Shown here piece by piece: positions 5,887 to 12,772 of a DNA stretch of 12,772 bases. Position numbers and translations under genes: made by a program. The notes beneath the pieces were generated by a model. It was not told where the DNA came from. It worked only from the letters and a program-made list of their open reading frames with translations, and did no database searches. The DNA is taken from NCBI GenBank assembly GCA_964428485.1, contig CAYRYP010000042.1, forward strand, positions 1 to 12,772, written 5' to 3'. How positions within the stretch are numbered: position 1 is the first letter of the stretch; every line of letters begins with the position of its first letter. The DNA comes from CAZPAN01 sp964428485 (GTDB lineage Bacteria > Actinomycetota > Coriobacteriia > Coriobacteriales > CADBOM01).

Positions 5887-7134
5887 ATGGACACTCTTGA
5901 GCGTCGCCCGCTAGATGGGGTGAAGGTTGTGGAGCTTGCAACCTTTATTGCTGTCCCTGCAGTGGGAAGAATCATGGCTGACATGGGGGCGGAGGTAGTC
6001 AAGATCGAGACTGCCAAGGGTGATAATCTGCGCTATACCGCCTCGAATGAAGGTCGCCCAAATGATCCTCTAGAGGATATGGCCACAGATCTTGAGAACG
6101 CGAACAAAAAGGGCATCGTGATCGATCTTCGTAGCGAAAAGGGGATGGAAATCCTCTATAAGCTCTTAGATGACGCAGATGTGTTTCTAACTAATTGGCG
6201 TCCCCAAGCGCTAGCTCGCAAAAACCTGACATACGAGGAGCTCAAGGAGCGCTTCCCTCGCTTGATCTATGCGAGTCTAACTGGATTTGGAGAAAAGGGT
6301 CCAGACAAAGATCTTCCTGGTTTTGACTACACTGCCTTTTTTGCTAGAAGCGGATGGACGGGATCTTTGTATCAGAAGGGCACTGTTCCTCCTAATATGA
6401 TGCCTGCTATTGGTGATCATCAGAGTGCCTTGGCCCTAACCTGTGGTGTGCTTGGGGCTCTATACAGACAGCTTCGTACTGGCAAGGGCGAAAAGGTTAC
6501 CGCCAGTCTTTTGCACACCGCTATTTGGGTGCAGGCATTTGCTATTCAAGCCGCACAGTATGGCACTGAGTTTGGCGGTATGAGCTTTCCCTTTGACCGC
6601 AGAGACAATCAGCTTCCCCACCAACCTGCAGTTCAAACTAAAGATGGGCGTTTTTTCCAGATCATGGGTCCCATCTATGCGATTTATTTCCCTAAAGTCA
6701 TGACAGCTATTGGGCGTGAGGATCTTATTGATGATCCGGTCTTTAGCGACCAGAAAAAGATGCTCGAACAGAATCGTCAAGGCGAGCTGTACGATGTTAT
6801 ACAAGAAGCCTTTAAAACCAAAACTGCGGATGAGTGGGAACCAATACTTACCGAACTAGATATTCCATATGCGCTATGCAAAACATACGAAGAGATCGTA
6901 GATGATGAACAGGCTTGGGCTAACGACGTCTTTTATAAGATGGATTATCCACGTGGGCCAAAGGCGCTAGTTAGAGTTCCGTTCTCTTTTGAAGAGACGC
7001 CAATGCCTCCGTATGAAAAGGCACCTCTGGTAGGAGAGAACACCGAGGAAGTGCTTGAAAGCTATGGTTATTCGCTAGATGAAATCAAAGCTATGGAGGA
7101 CGAGGGAGTGATCACTCAAGGAGATCGCAAGTAG
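5887..7134 (+). CDS. Family III (CaiB/BaiF-type) CoA-transferase, FldA/HadA-like
   Basis: A 415-residue class III CoA-transferase, the usual length for FldA, HadA and CaiB. It begins with the family hallmark GVKVVELATF...GRIMADMGAEVVKIE and carries NKKGIVIDLRSEKG, TNWRPQAL and LIYASLTGFGEKGPD. The catalytic aspartate is probably Asp147 in PGFDYTAF. Such enzymes move CoA between carboxylic acids through an aspartyl anhydride. In Fld/Had pathways the donor is the enoyl- or acyl-CoA product and the acceptor is (R)-phenyllactate or (R)-2-hydroxyisocaproate. AAGGAG stands 7 nt before the ATG. It heads a plus-strand operon with the two dehydratase subunits 128 nt downstream, which strongly suggests it charges the 2-hydroxy acid. 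The GFD motif region resembles FldA more than carnitine CaiB, but the true substrate cannot be fixed from sequence, so no symbol is given. Codons are richer in A/T at third positions than in the flanking genes. Confidence 0.9.
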   Translation: MDTLERRPLDGVKVVELATFIAVPAVGRIMADMGAEVVKIETAKGDNLRYTASNEGRPNDPLEDMATDLENANKKGIVIDLRSEKGMEILYKLLDDADVFLTNWRPQALARKNLTYEELKERFPRLIYASLTGFGEKGPDKDLPGFDYTAFFARSGWTGSLYQKGTVPPNMMPAIGDHQSALALTCGVLGALYRQLRTGKGEKVTASLLHTAIWVQAFAIQAAQYGTEFGGMSFPFDRRDNQLPHQPAVQTKDGRFFQIMGPIYAIYFPKVMTAIGREDLIDDPVFSDQKKMLEQNRQGELYDVIQEAFKTKTADEWEPILTELDIPYALCKTYEEIVDDEQAWANDVFYKMDYPRGPKALVRVPFSFEETPMPPYEKAPLVGENTEEVLESYGYSLDEIKAMEDEGVITQGDRK

Positions 7135-7184
7135 TCCGAGATAATCTCAATAGCTGTATCACTAATGTTTTATCTGGCTTGCAG

Positions 7185-7208
7185 TGAGATACGCATTATG
7201 CGAACTCA
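7185..7208. repeat. Interrupted inverted repeat between CoA-transferase and dehydratase genes
   Basis: TGAG (7185-7188) and CTCA (7205-7208) flank CGCAT-T-ATGCG (7192-7202). As DNA this is a near-perfect 24-bp dyad. As RNA it forms a short hairpin with an internal loop. No T-run follows, so it is not an obvious terminator. It could be an mRNA processing or stability element, or a protein site. Confidence 0.35.
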
Positions 7209-7261
7209 TAGTTAATTCGGAAAGAGTTTTGCGATGAGTCAATTAAGGGGAGGGGATGAAA

Positions 7262-8488
7262 ATGACGCAGGAAGCTGCAGAGAAGTTATCGGCTGCTAAG
7301 TGGCTTGCCAAAATTGCAGACGATGTTTATGAGGATGCATTGGCTGCAAAAGCAAGGGGAGAAAAAGTGGGGTGGATCTCCTCGAACTTTCCACAGGAAA
7401 TCCCGCAGACTCTCGGGATCCATGTTGTGTATCCCGAGAGTCAAGCGGCCGCTATTTCTGCTAAGGGTGCCGGTTTAGCGATGTGTGAGCATGCTGAAGG
7501 TGAGCTTGGGTACTCCAACGACCTTTGTGCTTATTCCCGCATCAACCTTGCCTATGCAGATTTAGGCAAGTGTCCAAATGCTGAGCGTGATATGCCCTTG
7601 CCAGATTTCGTCTTGTGCTGCAACAACATATGCAATTGCATGATGAACTGGTATGAGAACTTGGCTTATGAGTTGGATATTCCGCTGATAATGATCGATG
7701 TTCCCTTTAACGATAAGTACAATGCTGACGAAAAACGTATCGCCTATGTGCGCGGGCAATTCGATGCAGCTATAGAGCAGCTTTGTGAGATTACCGGCAA
7801 GACTTGGGATGAAGAGAAGTTCAAAGAGGTTTGCGAAACATCAAATGCAGTAGGAGAAGCCTGGCTTGAAGCTACCACCTACATGAACTACAAGCCCTCT
7901 CCTCTTAAGGGCTTTGAGCTTTTTAATCACATGGCAGTTGCCACTATGGCGCGTGGCAAGAAAGAAAGCCTCGAAGCCTTTAAGGCACTTATAGAAGAGT
8001 ACAAAGAGTTCGTTAGGGAGAAGAAATCTACCTTCAAGGTCGAAGAGCGCAACAGGATAATGTTCGAGGGCATTGCCTGCTGGCCATACCTGAGAGTTAC
8101 CTACTCCACGCTTAAAAACACCGGGACTAATGTCACAGCATGTGTCTATGGACCCTCCTTTGCATTCACATATGGAAACACCGATGAGCTGATGCGCGCT
8201 TATTTGGAGGTTCCAAACGCCATCAATATCGAACGCACGGTAGAGCTTCGCAAGCAGCTTTGTCTTGATGGCAAAGTTGATGGTGGTCTCGTTCACATCA
8301 ACCGATCCTGCAAGATGTGGTCGGGAACCGCCCTTGAATTGAGTCGTCGTATTGCCAGCGATCTCAACATTCCCGTGGTTACCTTTGACGGCGATCAGTC
8401 TGATCCTCGTAACTTTAGCGAGGCGCAGTATGTAACTCGTGTGCAAGGTCTTGTTGAGATTATGGAAAACAACAGGAAGGGGGAGTAA
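7262..8488 (+). CDS. 2-hydroxyacyl-CoA dehydratase, alpha-type subunit (HgdA/FldB/HadB-like)
   Basis: A 408-residue subunit of the 2-hydroxyacyl-CoA dehydratase family (HgdB/HadB fold). It has the family motif VYPESQAA, Cys89 in DLCAYSRIN, a cysteine cluster at Cys119/120/124/126 (CCNNICNC) and Cys350 in HINRSCKMWSG. The spread of Cys89, one of the 119-126 group, and Cys350 matches the three ligands that hold the 4Fe-4S cluster in HadB-type subunits, where substrate takes the fourth site. With its partner it eliminates water from (R)-2-hydroxyacyl-CoA through a ketyl radical after one-electron activation. An ATG at 7256 is in frame, but the GGAGG at 7249-7253 is only 2 nt from it and 8 nt from the ATG at 7262, so 7262 is preferred. 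Only 4 nt separate its stop from the next start codon, indicating coupled translation and equal subunit supply. The alpha assignment rests on the SCKxWSG motif. Confidence 0.92.
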   Translation: MTQEAAEKLSAAKWLAKIADDVYEDALAAKARGEKVGWISSNFPQEIPQTLGIHVVYPESQAAAISAKGAGLAMCEHAEGELGYSNDLCAYSRINLAYADLGKCPNAERDMPLPDFVLCCNNICNCMMNWYENLAYELDIPLIMIDVPFNDKYNADEKRIAYVRGQFDAAIEQLCEITGKTWDEEKFKEVCETSNAVGEAWLEATTYMNYKPSPLKGFELFNHMAVATMARGKKESLEAFKALIEEYKEFVREKKSTFKVEERNRIMFEGIACWPYLRVTYSTLKNTGTNVTACVYGPSFAFTYGNTDELMRAYLEVPNAINIERTVELRKQLCLDGKVDGGLVHINRSCKMWSGTALELSRRIASDLNIPVVTFDGDQSDPRNFSEAQYVTRVQGLVEIMENNRKGE

Positions 8489-8492
8489 CAAC

Positions 8493-9620
8493 ATGGCGGA
8501 TATTGCATCGATGCTGGCCTCCTTCGAGGAGCTGGCCAACAACCCGAATGCCGAGATTGACAAGCACCTTGCTTCAGGTAAGCGCGTGATTGGTGTGGGG
8601 CCTTATCATGTTCCTGAGGAGCTTGTGTATGCTGCTGGGGCCATCCCCTTTGGAGTGTGGGGGATGCTGACTTCTGTCACAGAGGCCAAAAAATACTTCC
8701 CTCCCTTCTACTGCTCAATATGTCAAACGACTTTGGAGATGGGGCTTACCGGAAAGCTCGATAAGCTCTCCGGCATGATGATCACCGGACTTTGCGATAC
8801 ATTGCGTGCTTTCTCGCAAAACTGGAAGGTCGCGATGGGCAACAGGGTGCCTATGATCTATGTAACAAATCCCCAAAACAGGCAGGGTAGCGCTGGGCGA
8901 GAATATGCCATTGAGGCTTACAAAGAGGTGCGCCGTCGCGTAGAGGAATGCTGCAATACCATCATCGAAGATGATCAGCTGATGTCTGCTATAAAGCTGT
9001 ACAACCAGTGGAGAGCAGCAATGCGAGACTTCGTGGAGCTAGCAGGTTCGCATCCTGCTGAGGTTAGTCTTGGTGCTCGCTTGGCGGTTATACAGTCCGG
9101 CTATTTTGCTGACAAGGCAGAGCATCTCAAACAGCTACGCGAACTCAACTCTGCTTTAGCTGAGCTGCCAGCGTCCTCAGATGGGTATCACAAGGTGGTT
9201 CTTTCAGGTATATATGAAGACATTCCTGCTATTGTCTCGATTCTAGAAGACAACAAGATGGCCATCGTGGCAGATGATCTTGCCAAGGAATCTCGTGCCT
9301 TTAGCCGTGATGTTCCTGAAGAAGGCGACCCAATTGAGGCTTTGGCAGACGGATGGTGCTCGCTTAGGGCAGACACCGAGCTTTTTGATCCTAAAAAAGA
9401 GCATGTAGATGCACTGGTGAAAAAGGCCCAGGCAGCAGGTGCGGATGCTGTGATCATATTGCTTGCAAAGTTCTGCGATCCTGAAGAGTTCGAAGCGCCT
9501 TTGGTTACAAGGGCCGTTCGCAAAGCCGGTTTGAAGTGCATAACCGTCGAGGTAGATCAGTCAACCGAAAGCTACGAGCAGGCAAGGACACAGATAGAGA
9601 CATTGGCTGAGCTCATATAG
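8493..9620 (+). CDS. 2-hydroxyacyl-CoA dehydratase, beta-type subunit (HgdB/FldC/HadC-like)
   Basis: A 375-residue second subunit of the dehydratase, paralogous to the upstream gene. The N terminus has GPYHVPEELVYAAGAIPFGVWG. Cysteines at 74 and 77 (YCSIC), 101 (GLCDT) and 328 (KFCDPEEFEAP) provide candidate 4Fe-4S ligands. The FCDPEE motif is the mark of the beta-type subunit, whose cluster receives the electron from the activator and passes it on. The frame is open from 8439, overlapping the preceding gene, but the ATG at 8493 with GGAAGGGGGAG (8475-8485) 7 nt upstream is the clear start and gives the normal family N terminus. It forms a heterodimer with the product of the gene 4 nt upstream. 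A strong terminator follows 110 nt after the stop. Confidence 0.92.
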   Translation: MADIASMLASFEELANNPNAEIDKHLASGKRVIGVGPYHVPEELVYAAGAIPFGVWGMLTSVTEAKKYFPPFYCSICQTTLEMGLTGKLDKLSGMMITGLCDTLRAFSQNWKVAMGNRVPMIYVTNPQNRQGSAGREYAIEAYKEVRRRVEECCNTIIEDDQLMSAIKLYNQWRAAMRDFVELAGSHPAEVSLGARLAVIQSGYFADKAEHLKQLRELNSALAELPASSDGYHKVVLSGIYEDIPAIVSILEDNKMAIVADDLAKESRAFSRDVPEEGDPIEALADGWCSLRADTELFDPKKEHVDALVKKAQAAGADAVIILLAKFCDPEEFEAPLVTRAVRKAGLKCITVEVDQSTESYEQARTQIETLAELI

Positions 9621-9730
9621 ACGTTTTCTCTTGTCCAACGAGATCATTTGCAAAGATGGGCAAAAGGGAAAGTCGCTAAATGCCTCTTCTATCTGAGCTG
9701 TTGATTTTGATACGTGATTTCAACGAACAT

Positions 9731-9771
9731 GAACCCACATCATTTTGTGGTGTGGGTTCTGTCTTTTCTTC
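9731..9771 (+). terminator. Intrinsic terminator inside the dehydratase operon
   Basis: GAACCCACATCA (9731-9742) pairs with TGGTGTGGGTTC (9748-9759) over 12 positions (11 Watson-Crick and one G-U) around a TTTTG loop, followed by TGTCTTTTCTTC. It lies between the beta subunit and its activator, 20 nt before the activator start codon. Readthrough would keep the activator at a fraction of the dehydratase level. The rest of the gap 9621-9730 holds no recognisable promoter. Confidence 0.8.
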
Positions 9772-9791
9772 GGGCTAAGGAGCAACCCTAG

Positions 9792-10574
9792 ATGAGCAAA
9801 GCTAGCTATTTTCTGGGCATTGATGTTGGTTCGACTGCATCAAAGAGTGTGATCATAGATGAAAATGCAGACCTGATCGGACGCGGACTTGCTGCATCTG
9901 GCGCAGGAACGTCTGGTCCACAAGACGCCATCAAAGCGGCCTTTGACGATGCTGGCATCACAATGGACGATATTTCTGCTTCGTGCGCTACTGGATATGG
10001 CCGCAATCTCTTGGATTGGACCAACGTACAACTCTCAGAGCTTTCTTGTCATGCAAAGGCTGCATCGGCAATGTTTCCAGGAGTGCGAACGGTCATAGAC
10101 ATTGGCGGCCAGGATGCAAAGGTTTTATCCATCACGCCTGAGGGAGATTTAGAAAACTTCGCGATGAACGATAAATGCGCGGCGGGAACAGGCCGTTTTC
10201 TTGATGTAATGGCCTCTATCTTTGCGTGTGATGTTTCAGATCTCTCAGATTATGACGAGCGCTCTAATGGTGTTGCCACAATCTCATCCACATGCACGGT
10301 GTTTGCCGAGTCTGAGGTGATCTCCAAGCTCTCCGAGGGTATTCCTATACCTGATGTTGTTGCTGGTATACACACATCTGTTGTCGAACGTGTTGCAGGT
10401 TTAGCCAAAAGGATCGGAGTTAGACCGCCTGTTGTAATGACAGGCGGAGTGGCGCTTAATGCTCGCTTACGTCAGAGGTTGTCAGAAAAGCTGGGATACG
10501 ATATCGAGGCAAATGCAGACTCGCAGCTGATGGGTGCTTTTGGAGCTGCGCTTCATGCTAAAGATCTCATCTAG
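9792..10574 (+). CDS. hgdC: 2-hydroxyacyl-CoA dehydratase activator (acyl-CoA dehydratase activase)
   Basis: A 260-residue ASKHA-fold ATPase, the same length as the Acidaminococcus activator HgdC. The ATP-binding phosphate loop is FLGIDVGSTASKS. It also has ATGYGR, VIDIGGQDAK and the C-terminal adenosine motif VMTGGVALN. Cys129 (KCAAGTGRFLD) and Cys168 (SSTCTVFAES) match the two residues per subunit that bridge one 4Fe-4S cluster across the homodimer. It takes an electron from reduced ferredoxin or flavodoxin and, with ATP hydrolysis, drives it into the dehydratase at very low potential. It is extremely oxygen-sensitive in known cases. TAAGGAG lies 9 nt before the ATG. Placement after the dehydratase genes and behind a terminator differs from had clusters, where the activator gene lies between transferase and dehydratase. 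hgdC is used as the family name and does not imply glutarate metabolism. Confidence 0.92.
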   Translation: MSKASYFLGIDVGSTASKSVIIDENADLIGRGLAASGAGTSGPQDAIKAAFDDAGITMDDISASCATGYGRNLLDWTNVQLSELSCHAKAASAMFPGVRTVIDIGGQDAKVLSITPEGDLENFAMNDKCAAGTGRFLDVMASIFACDVSDLSDYDERSNGVATISSTCTVFAESEVISKLSEGIPIPDVVAGIHTSVVERVAGLAKRIGVRPPVVMTGGVALNARLRQRLSEKLGYDIEANADSQLMGAFGAALHAKDLI

Positions 10575-10610
10575 GGACTTGACCGATCCGCTCGATAGAG
10601 ATGCGCAGGT

Positions 10611-10655
10611 GCAGATGCAGGTGCGGACCCTGGTGTATCATCTGCCATAGAATTT
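10611..10655 (+). terminator. Weak terminator-like hairpin after the activator gene
   Basis: GCAGATG (10611-10617) pairs with CATCTGC (10639-10645), with inner CAGG/CCTG pairs and a 6-nt bulge, followed by CATAGAATTTC. The T-run is poor. It overlaps a short imperfect hexamer repeat (GCAGGT, GCAGAT, GCAGGT, GCGGAC; 10605-10628). If it works, it separates the activator from the small redox gene. Confidence 0.3.
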
Positions 10656-10694
10656 CATCCGTCCTACGGGCGGGCCGATCGGAAGGAGAATTCG

Positions 10695-10934
10695 ATGGAA
10701 ACCCCGATCCTGTACTACTGGGCGCCGTGCGAGACCTGTGCTGTGACGGTTGCATTCGCTAACGAGAACGGAATCGAGCTCGACAAGCGCGATGTTGAGC
10801 AGGAGGCTCCCTATCAGGAGCTACTGGGGCTTGGCGGTAACGCCGACCTGATCCCGTATCTCTATGCCGAGGGCAGGCTCATCAACGGAAATGATGACAT
10901 CATCGCCTACCTGAAGGAGAAGTATCAGGTCTAA
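10695..10934 (+). CDS. Glutaredoxin/GST-N-like thioredoxin-fold small protein
   Basis: A 79-residue cytoplasmic protein with a thioredoxin-fold N-terminal motif: a beta strand (PILYYW) leading into a CXXC, Cys12-Glu-Thr-Cys15, followed by a helix and KRDVEQEAPYQELLGL. IPYLYAEGR supplies the expected cis-proline (Pro just after Ile), and GNDDIIAYLKEKY is the C-terminal helix. This fits glutaredoxin-like proteins and isolated GST N-terminal domains, which reduce disulfides or glutathione-type adducts. The CETC active site is unusual, since classical glutaredoxins have CPYC. The start is fixed by GGAAGGAG 6 nt before the ATG. Its codon use looks like the GC-rich flanks rather than the dehydratase genes, so it is probably not part of that module. 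The redox partner is unknown. Confidence 0.8.
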   Translation: METPILYYWAPCETCAVTVAFANENGIELDKRDVEQEAPYQELLGLGGNADLIPYLYAEGRLINGNDDIIAYLKEKYQV

Positions 10935-10942
10935 GACCTGAT
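10924..10942. terminator. Hairpin overlapping the stop codon, possible bidirectional terminator
   Basis: ATCAGGTCT (10924-10932) and AGACCTGAT (10934-10942) are exact reverse complements with a 1-nt centre. As RNA this gives about a 7-bp stem with a CTAAG loop, so the TAA stop codon of the small redox gene is within the hairpin. CGTTTGTC follows on the plus strand and ACTTCTCC on the minus strand. It sits between convergent genes 32 nt apart and may end both transcripts, though T-runs are weak. Confidence 0.5.
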
Positions 10943-10966
10943 CGTTTGTCATCAAATTGCCGCCCG

Positions 10967-12757
10967 CTACTCCAGGAAGCCGCCGCTTTGGCGCTCCCAG
11001 AGACGCGCGTACTCGCCGTTGGCCTCGATGAGCTCGGCGTGAGTGCCGTCCTCGACGATCCCTCCTTCGGAGAGCACCACTATGCGGTCGAGGCTCGCGA
11101 CGGTGGAGAGCCTGTGCGCGATCACCAGCGAGGTTCGTCCCTCCATCAACCGAACGAGTGCGTCCTGCACAAGCTTCTCGCTCTCAGAGTCGAGCGCGCT
11201 CGTGGCCTCGTCCAGGATGAGTATCGGGGTATTTGCCAGGATGGCTCTTGCGATCGCGATGCGCTGGCGCTGCCCGCCCGAGAGCTTGACTCCGCGCTCA
11301 CCGGTGAGCGTATCAAAGCCCTTCGGGAGCTTCTCGATGAACTCCAGCGCGTTCGCGTCGATTGCTGCCTGGCGTATCTCGTCGAACGAGGCTCCGGGCT
11401 TACCGTAGGCGATGTTTTCCGAGATCGTGCGGTGGAACAGCAGGGGCTCTTGAGGCACGTAGGCTATCTGGTGGCGCAGGCTGGTCTGCTTGACCTTTGA
11501 GATGTCCTGGCCGTCAATGAGGATCGAGCCCTGCTGGATGTCGGAGAGGCGCAGCAGCAGCTTTGTTAATGTGGTCTTGCCTGAGCCAGATCTTCCTACA
11601 AGGCCCACGCGCTGCCCGGCGGGGATCTCCAGCGAGAAGTGCTCGAATACTTTGTCGCTCTCGTTGGCATCGATGTACCAGAAGTCGAGGTCACGGATGA
11701 TGATCTCTCCGTGGCTTACCACGAGGTCCACTGCATCCGGGACGTCGTCGACCAGTCTCGGCTCGTTTAGGATCTCAGTCATGTCGTGCGCGTCTCCAAG
11801 GCCGCGGTTGAGCTGCTGTAGAGTGAGGTTTATGCGGTTGAACTGGTTGGTCATCGAATAGGTGTAGGTGAACATCATCACGAGTGTTCCCGCGCTTATG
11901 CCGAACCACGCATTGCCCCCGGCGATGAACACTGAAACCGCCACCATCATCAACACTATGATCGCGCTGGTTATTGCACCGCGCAGGATCGAGGCCCGCA
12001 TGCGCTTGGAGTCGGCGGCCACGACGCTTCGGTTGGCTCTGTCGAAGATGTCGCGCTCGTACGACTCGCGTCCGTAGGTCTTCACTGACAGTATGTTGGT
12101 GATTGAATCGGAGAGTTCCCCGGAGAGCATGTTCTGCGCGCCTGCGGCCGTGGAGTTCAGCGGCAGTATCCTTTTGAAGAGCTTGTAGGCCACCAGCACG
12201 TATCCGGCCATGAGTACGATCAGTATTGCGACGTATGCGGGCACGATCGGGGCGAGCAGGGCCACGGTGAACACGCCGGAGCTGGCTATGGGGATCACGG
12301 CGTATATCAGCGACTCCATCAATGTTGTGTAGGCGTTTATGAACTTCTGGGTCTGGCTCACCAGCGAGCCTCCGAAACGGTTGGAGTGAAACGTCATCGA
12401 CTGGTTGGAGAGCGTGTCGAAGGCCATCGTCGCCAGGTCATACGAGGCGGAGATCTCGAGCTTCCATGTAGCGTAGTCTTGGGTCTTGGAGCACACCTGC
12501 CCTATAACGTTTACAGCCACGAGTGCGCCTACCAGCGGTCCGAACACCTCGAACACCTCGTCCGCTCCCACCTGCTGCGCCGAGATCTGATCCACGATCA
12601 TGCCGAGTATCATCGGGTTGGCGTAGGAGAGGAAGAACACGAACCCGAGTGTGGTGAGGAGCGCCAGCGCGAACATGGGCTTGTGCCTCATTGTGACCTT
12701 CCAGTAGACCGCTAGCGATCTCATCCCCGTCGATCTCTTCTTGGGACCCGTGCCCAT
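10967..12757 (-). CDS. ABC exporter half-transporter (MsbA/ABCB-type)
   Basis: A 596-residue membrane exporter with the membrane domain and ATPase in one chain, normal for a bacterial half-transporter that acts as a dimer. Hydrophobic segments begin near residues 28, 73, 150, 175, 265 and 285, consistent with six helices. The nucleotide-binding domain has Walker A GRSGSGKTT (about 382-390), Q-loop YVPQEP, signature LSGGQ (about 492), Walker B ILILDEATSALD (about 511-522) and H-loop IAHRLST (about 545). It has the catalytic glutamate after the Walker B aspartate, so both sites should hydrolyse ATP in a homodimer. The ATG at 12757 has GGGGGTGA about 7 nt upstream. A second in-frame ATG at 12724 would remove 11 residues. 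Such genes are often paired with a second half-transporter upstream, but only 15 nt remain before the window edge. The substrate is unpredictable. It converges on the small redox gene. Confidence 0.9.
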   Translation of the reverse strand: MGTGPKKRSTGMRSLAVYWKVTMRHKPMFALALLTTLGFVFFLSYANPMILGMIVDQISAQQVGADEVFEVFGPLVGALVAVNVIGQVCSKTQDYATWKLEISASYDLATMAFDTLSNQSMTFHSNRFGGSLVSQTQKFINAYTTLMESLIYAVIPIASSGVFTVALLAPIVPAYVAILIVLMAGYVLVAYKLFKRILPLNSTAAGAQNMLSGELSDSITNILSVKTYGRESYERDIFDRANRSVVAADSKRMRASILRGAITSAIIVLMMVAVSVFIAGGNAWFGISAGTLVMMFTYTYSMTNQFNRINLTLQQLNRGLGDAHDMTEILNEPRLVDDVPDAVDLVVSHGEIIIRDLDFWYIDANESDKVFEHFSLEIPAGQRVGLVGRSGSGKTTLTKLLLRLSDIQQGSILIDGQDISKVKQTSLRHQIAYVPQEPLLFHRTISENIAYGKPGASFDEIRQAAIDANALEFIEKLPKGFDTLTGERGVKLSGGQRQRIAIARAILANTPILILDEATSALDSESEKLVQDALVRLMEGRTSLVIAHRLSTVASLDRIVVLSEGGIVEDGTHAELIEANGEYARLWERQSGGFLE

Positions 12758-12772
12758 AAAGCGTCACCCCCA

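Noticed and set aside
7841..8563. Minus-strand open frame (240 codons) within the dehydratase genes
   Set aside because: It crosses two well-defined family genes on the other strand and shows no domain pattern of its own.
5887..10574. Naming the module fldABCI or hadABCI outright
   Set aside because: Motifs define the enzyme families but not the side-chain specificity. Gene order also differs from the had cluster, so a substrate-specific name would be a guess.
10605..10628. Short tandem hexamers GCAGGT/GCAGAT/GCAGGT/GCGGAC as a repeat locus
   Set aside because: Only four imperfect units, partly explained by the hairpin after the activator gene.
10946..11500. Plus-strand open frame (184 codons) opposite the ABC ATPase domain
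   Set aside because: It is antisense to the Walker and signature motifs, a shadow frame.

Overview
The window looks like chromosome of a strictly anaerobic bacterium of moderately high GC. An oxygen-sensitive 2-hydroxyacyl-CoA dehydratase with its radical-generating activator, an Old Yellow Enzyme (OYE)-type flavoprotein with an iron-sulfur motif, and the GC level fit a gut or oral member of the Coriobacteriia (Actinomycetota). That placement is an inference, and an anaerobic Firmicute is not excluded. No rRNA, tRNA, CRISPR array, transposase or integrase was seen.

Layout. (1) Positions 1-2691, minus strand: the start of an operon whose first gene encodes a TerB-N/TerB-C protein and whose second encodes a P-loop ATPase of the BREX BrxD-like (DUF2791) type, cut by the left edge. 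The genes overlap by 13 nt. A promoter and a dyad at the predicted transcription start lie at 2709-2740. (2) 2841-3341, minus: a small FMN split-barrel protein with its own terminator. (3) 3540-5552, minus: a three-cofactor OYE/2,4-dienoyl-CoA reductase-like flavoenzyme starting at TTG, with a terminator downstream and a promoter filled with palindromes upstream. (4) 5553-5886: a divergent control region. (5) 5887-10574, plus: a CoA-transferase, two 2-hydroxyacyl-CoA dehydratase subunits, an intrinsic terminator, and the dehydratase activator. (6) 10695-10934, plus: a glutaredoxin-like mini-protein whose stop codon sits in a hairpin. (7) 10967-12757, minus: an ABC exporter half-transporter.

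How the genes may work together. The central block is a Fld/Had-type module. The CoA-transferase makes an (R)-2-hydroxyacyl-CoA, the activator injects an electron using ATP, and the two-subunit dehydratase removes water to give an enoyl-CoA. If the transferase then passes CoA to the next hydroxy acid, a free 2-enoate is released. The divergent flavoenzyme has the architecture of 2-enoate/dienoyl-CoA reductases and could reduce it. This would give a compact route from a hydroxy acid to a saturated acid without the acyl-CoA dehydrogenase and Etf genes seen in some related clusters. The substrate (aromatic, branched-chain or other) cannot be read from the sequence. Hand counts suggest the plus-strand module is less GC-rich than its flanks, which would fit acquisition by transfer.

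The left-hand TerB/ATPase operon is probably an unrelated DNA-processing or defence-like system. Its remaining genes lie outside the window.
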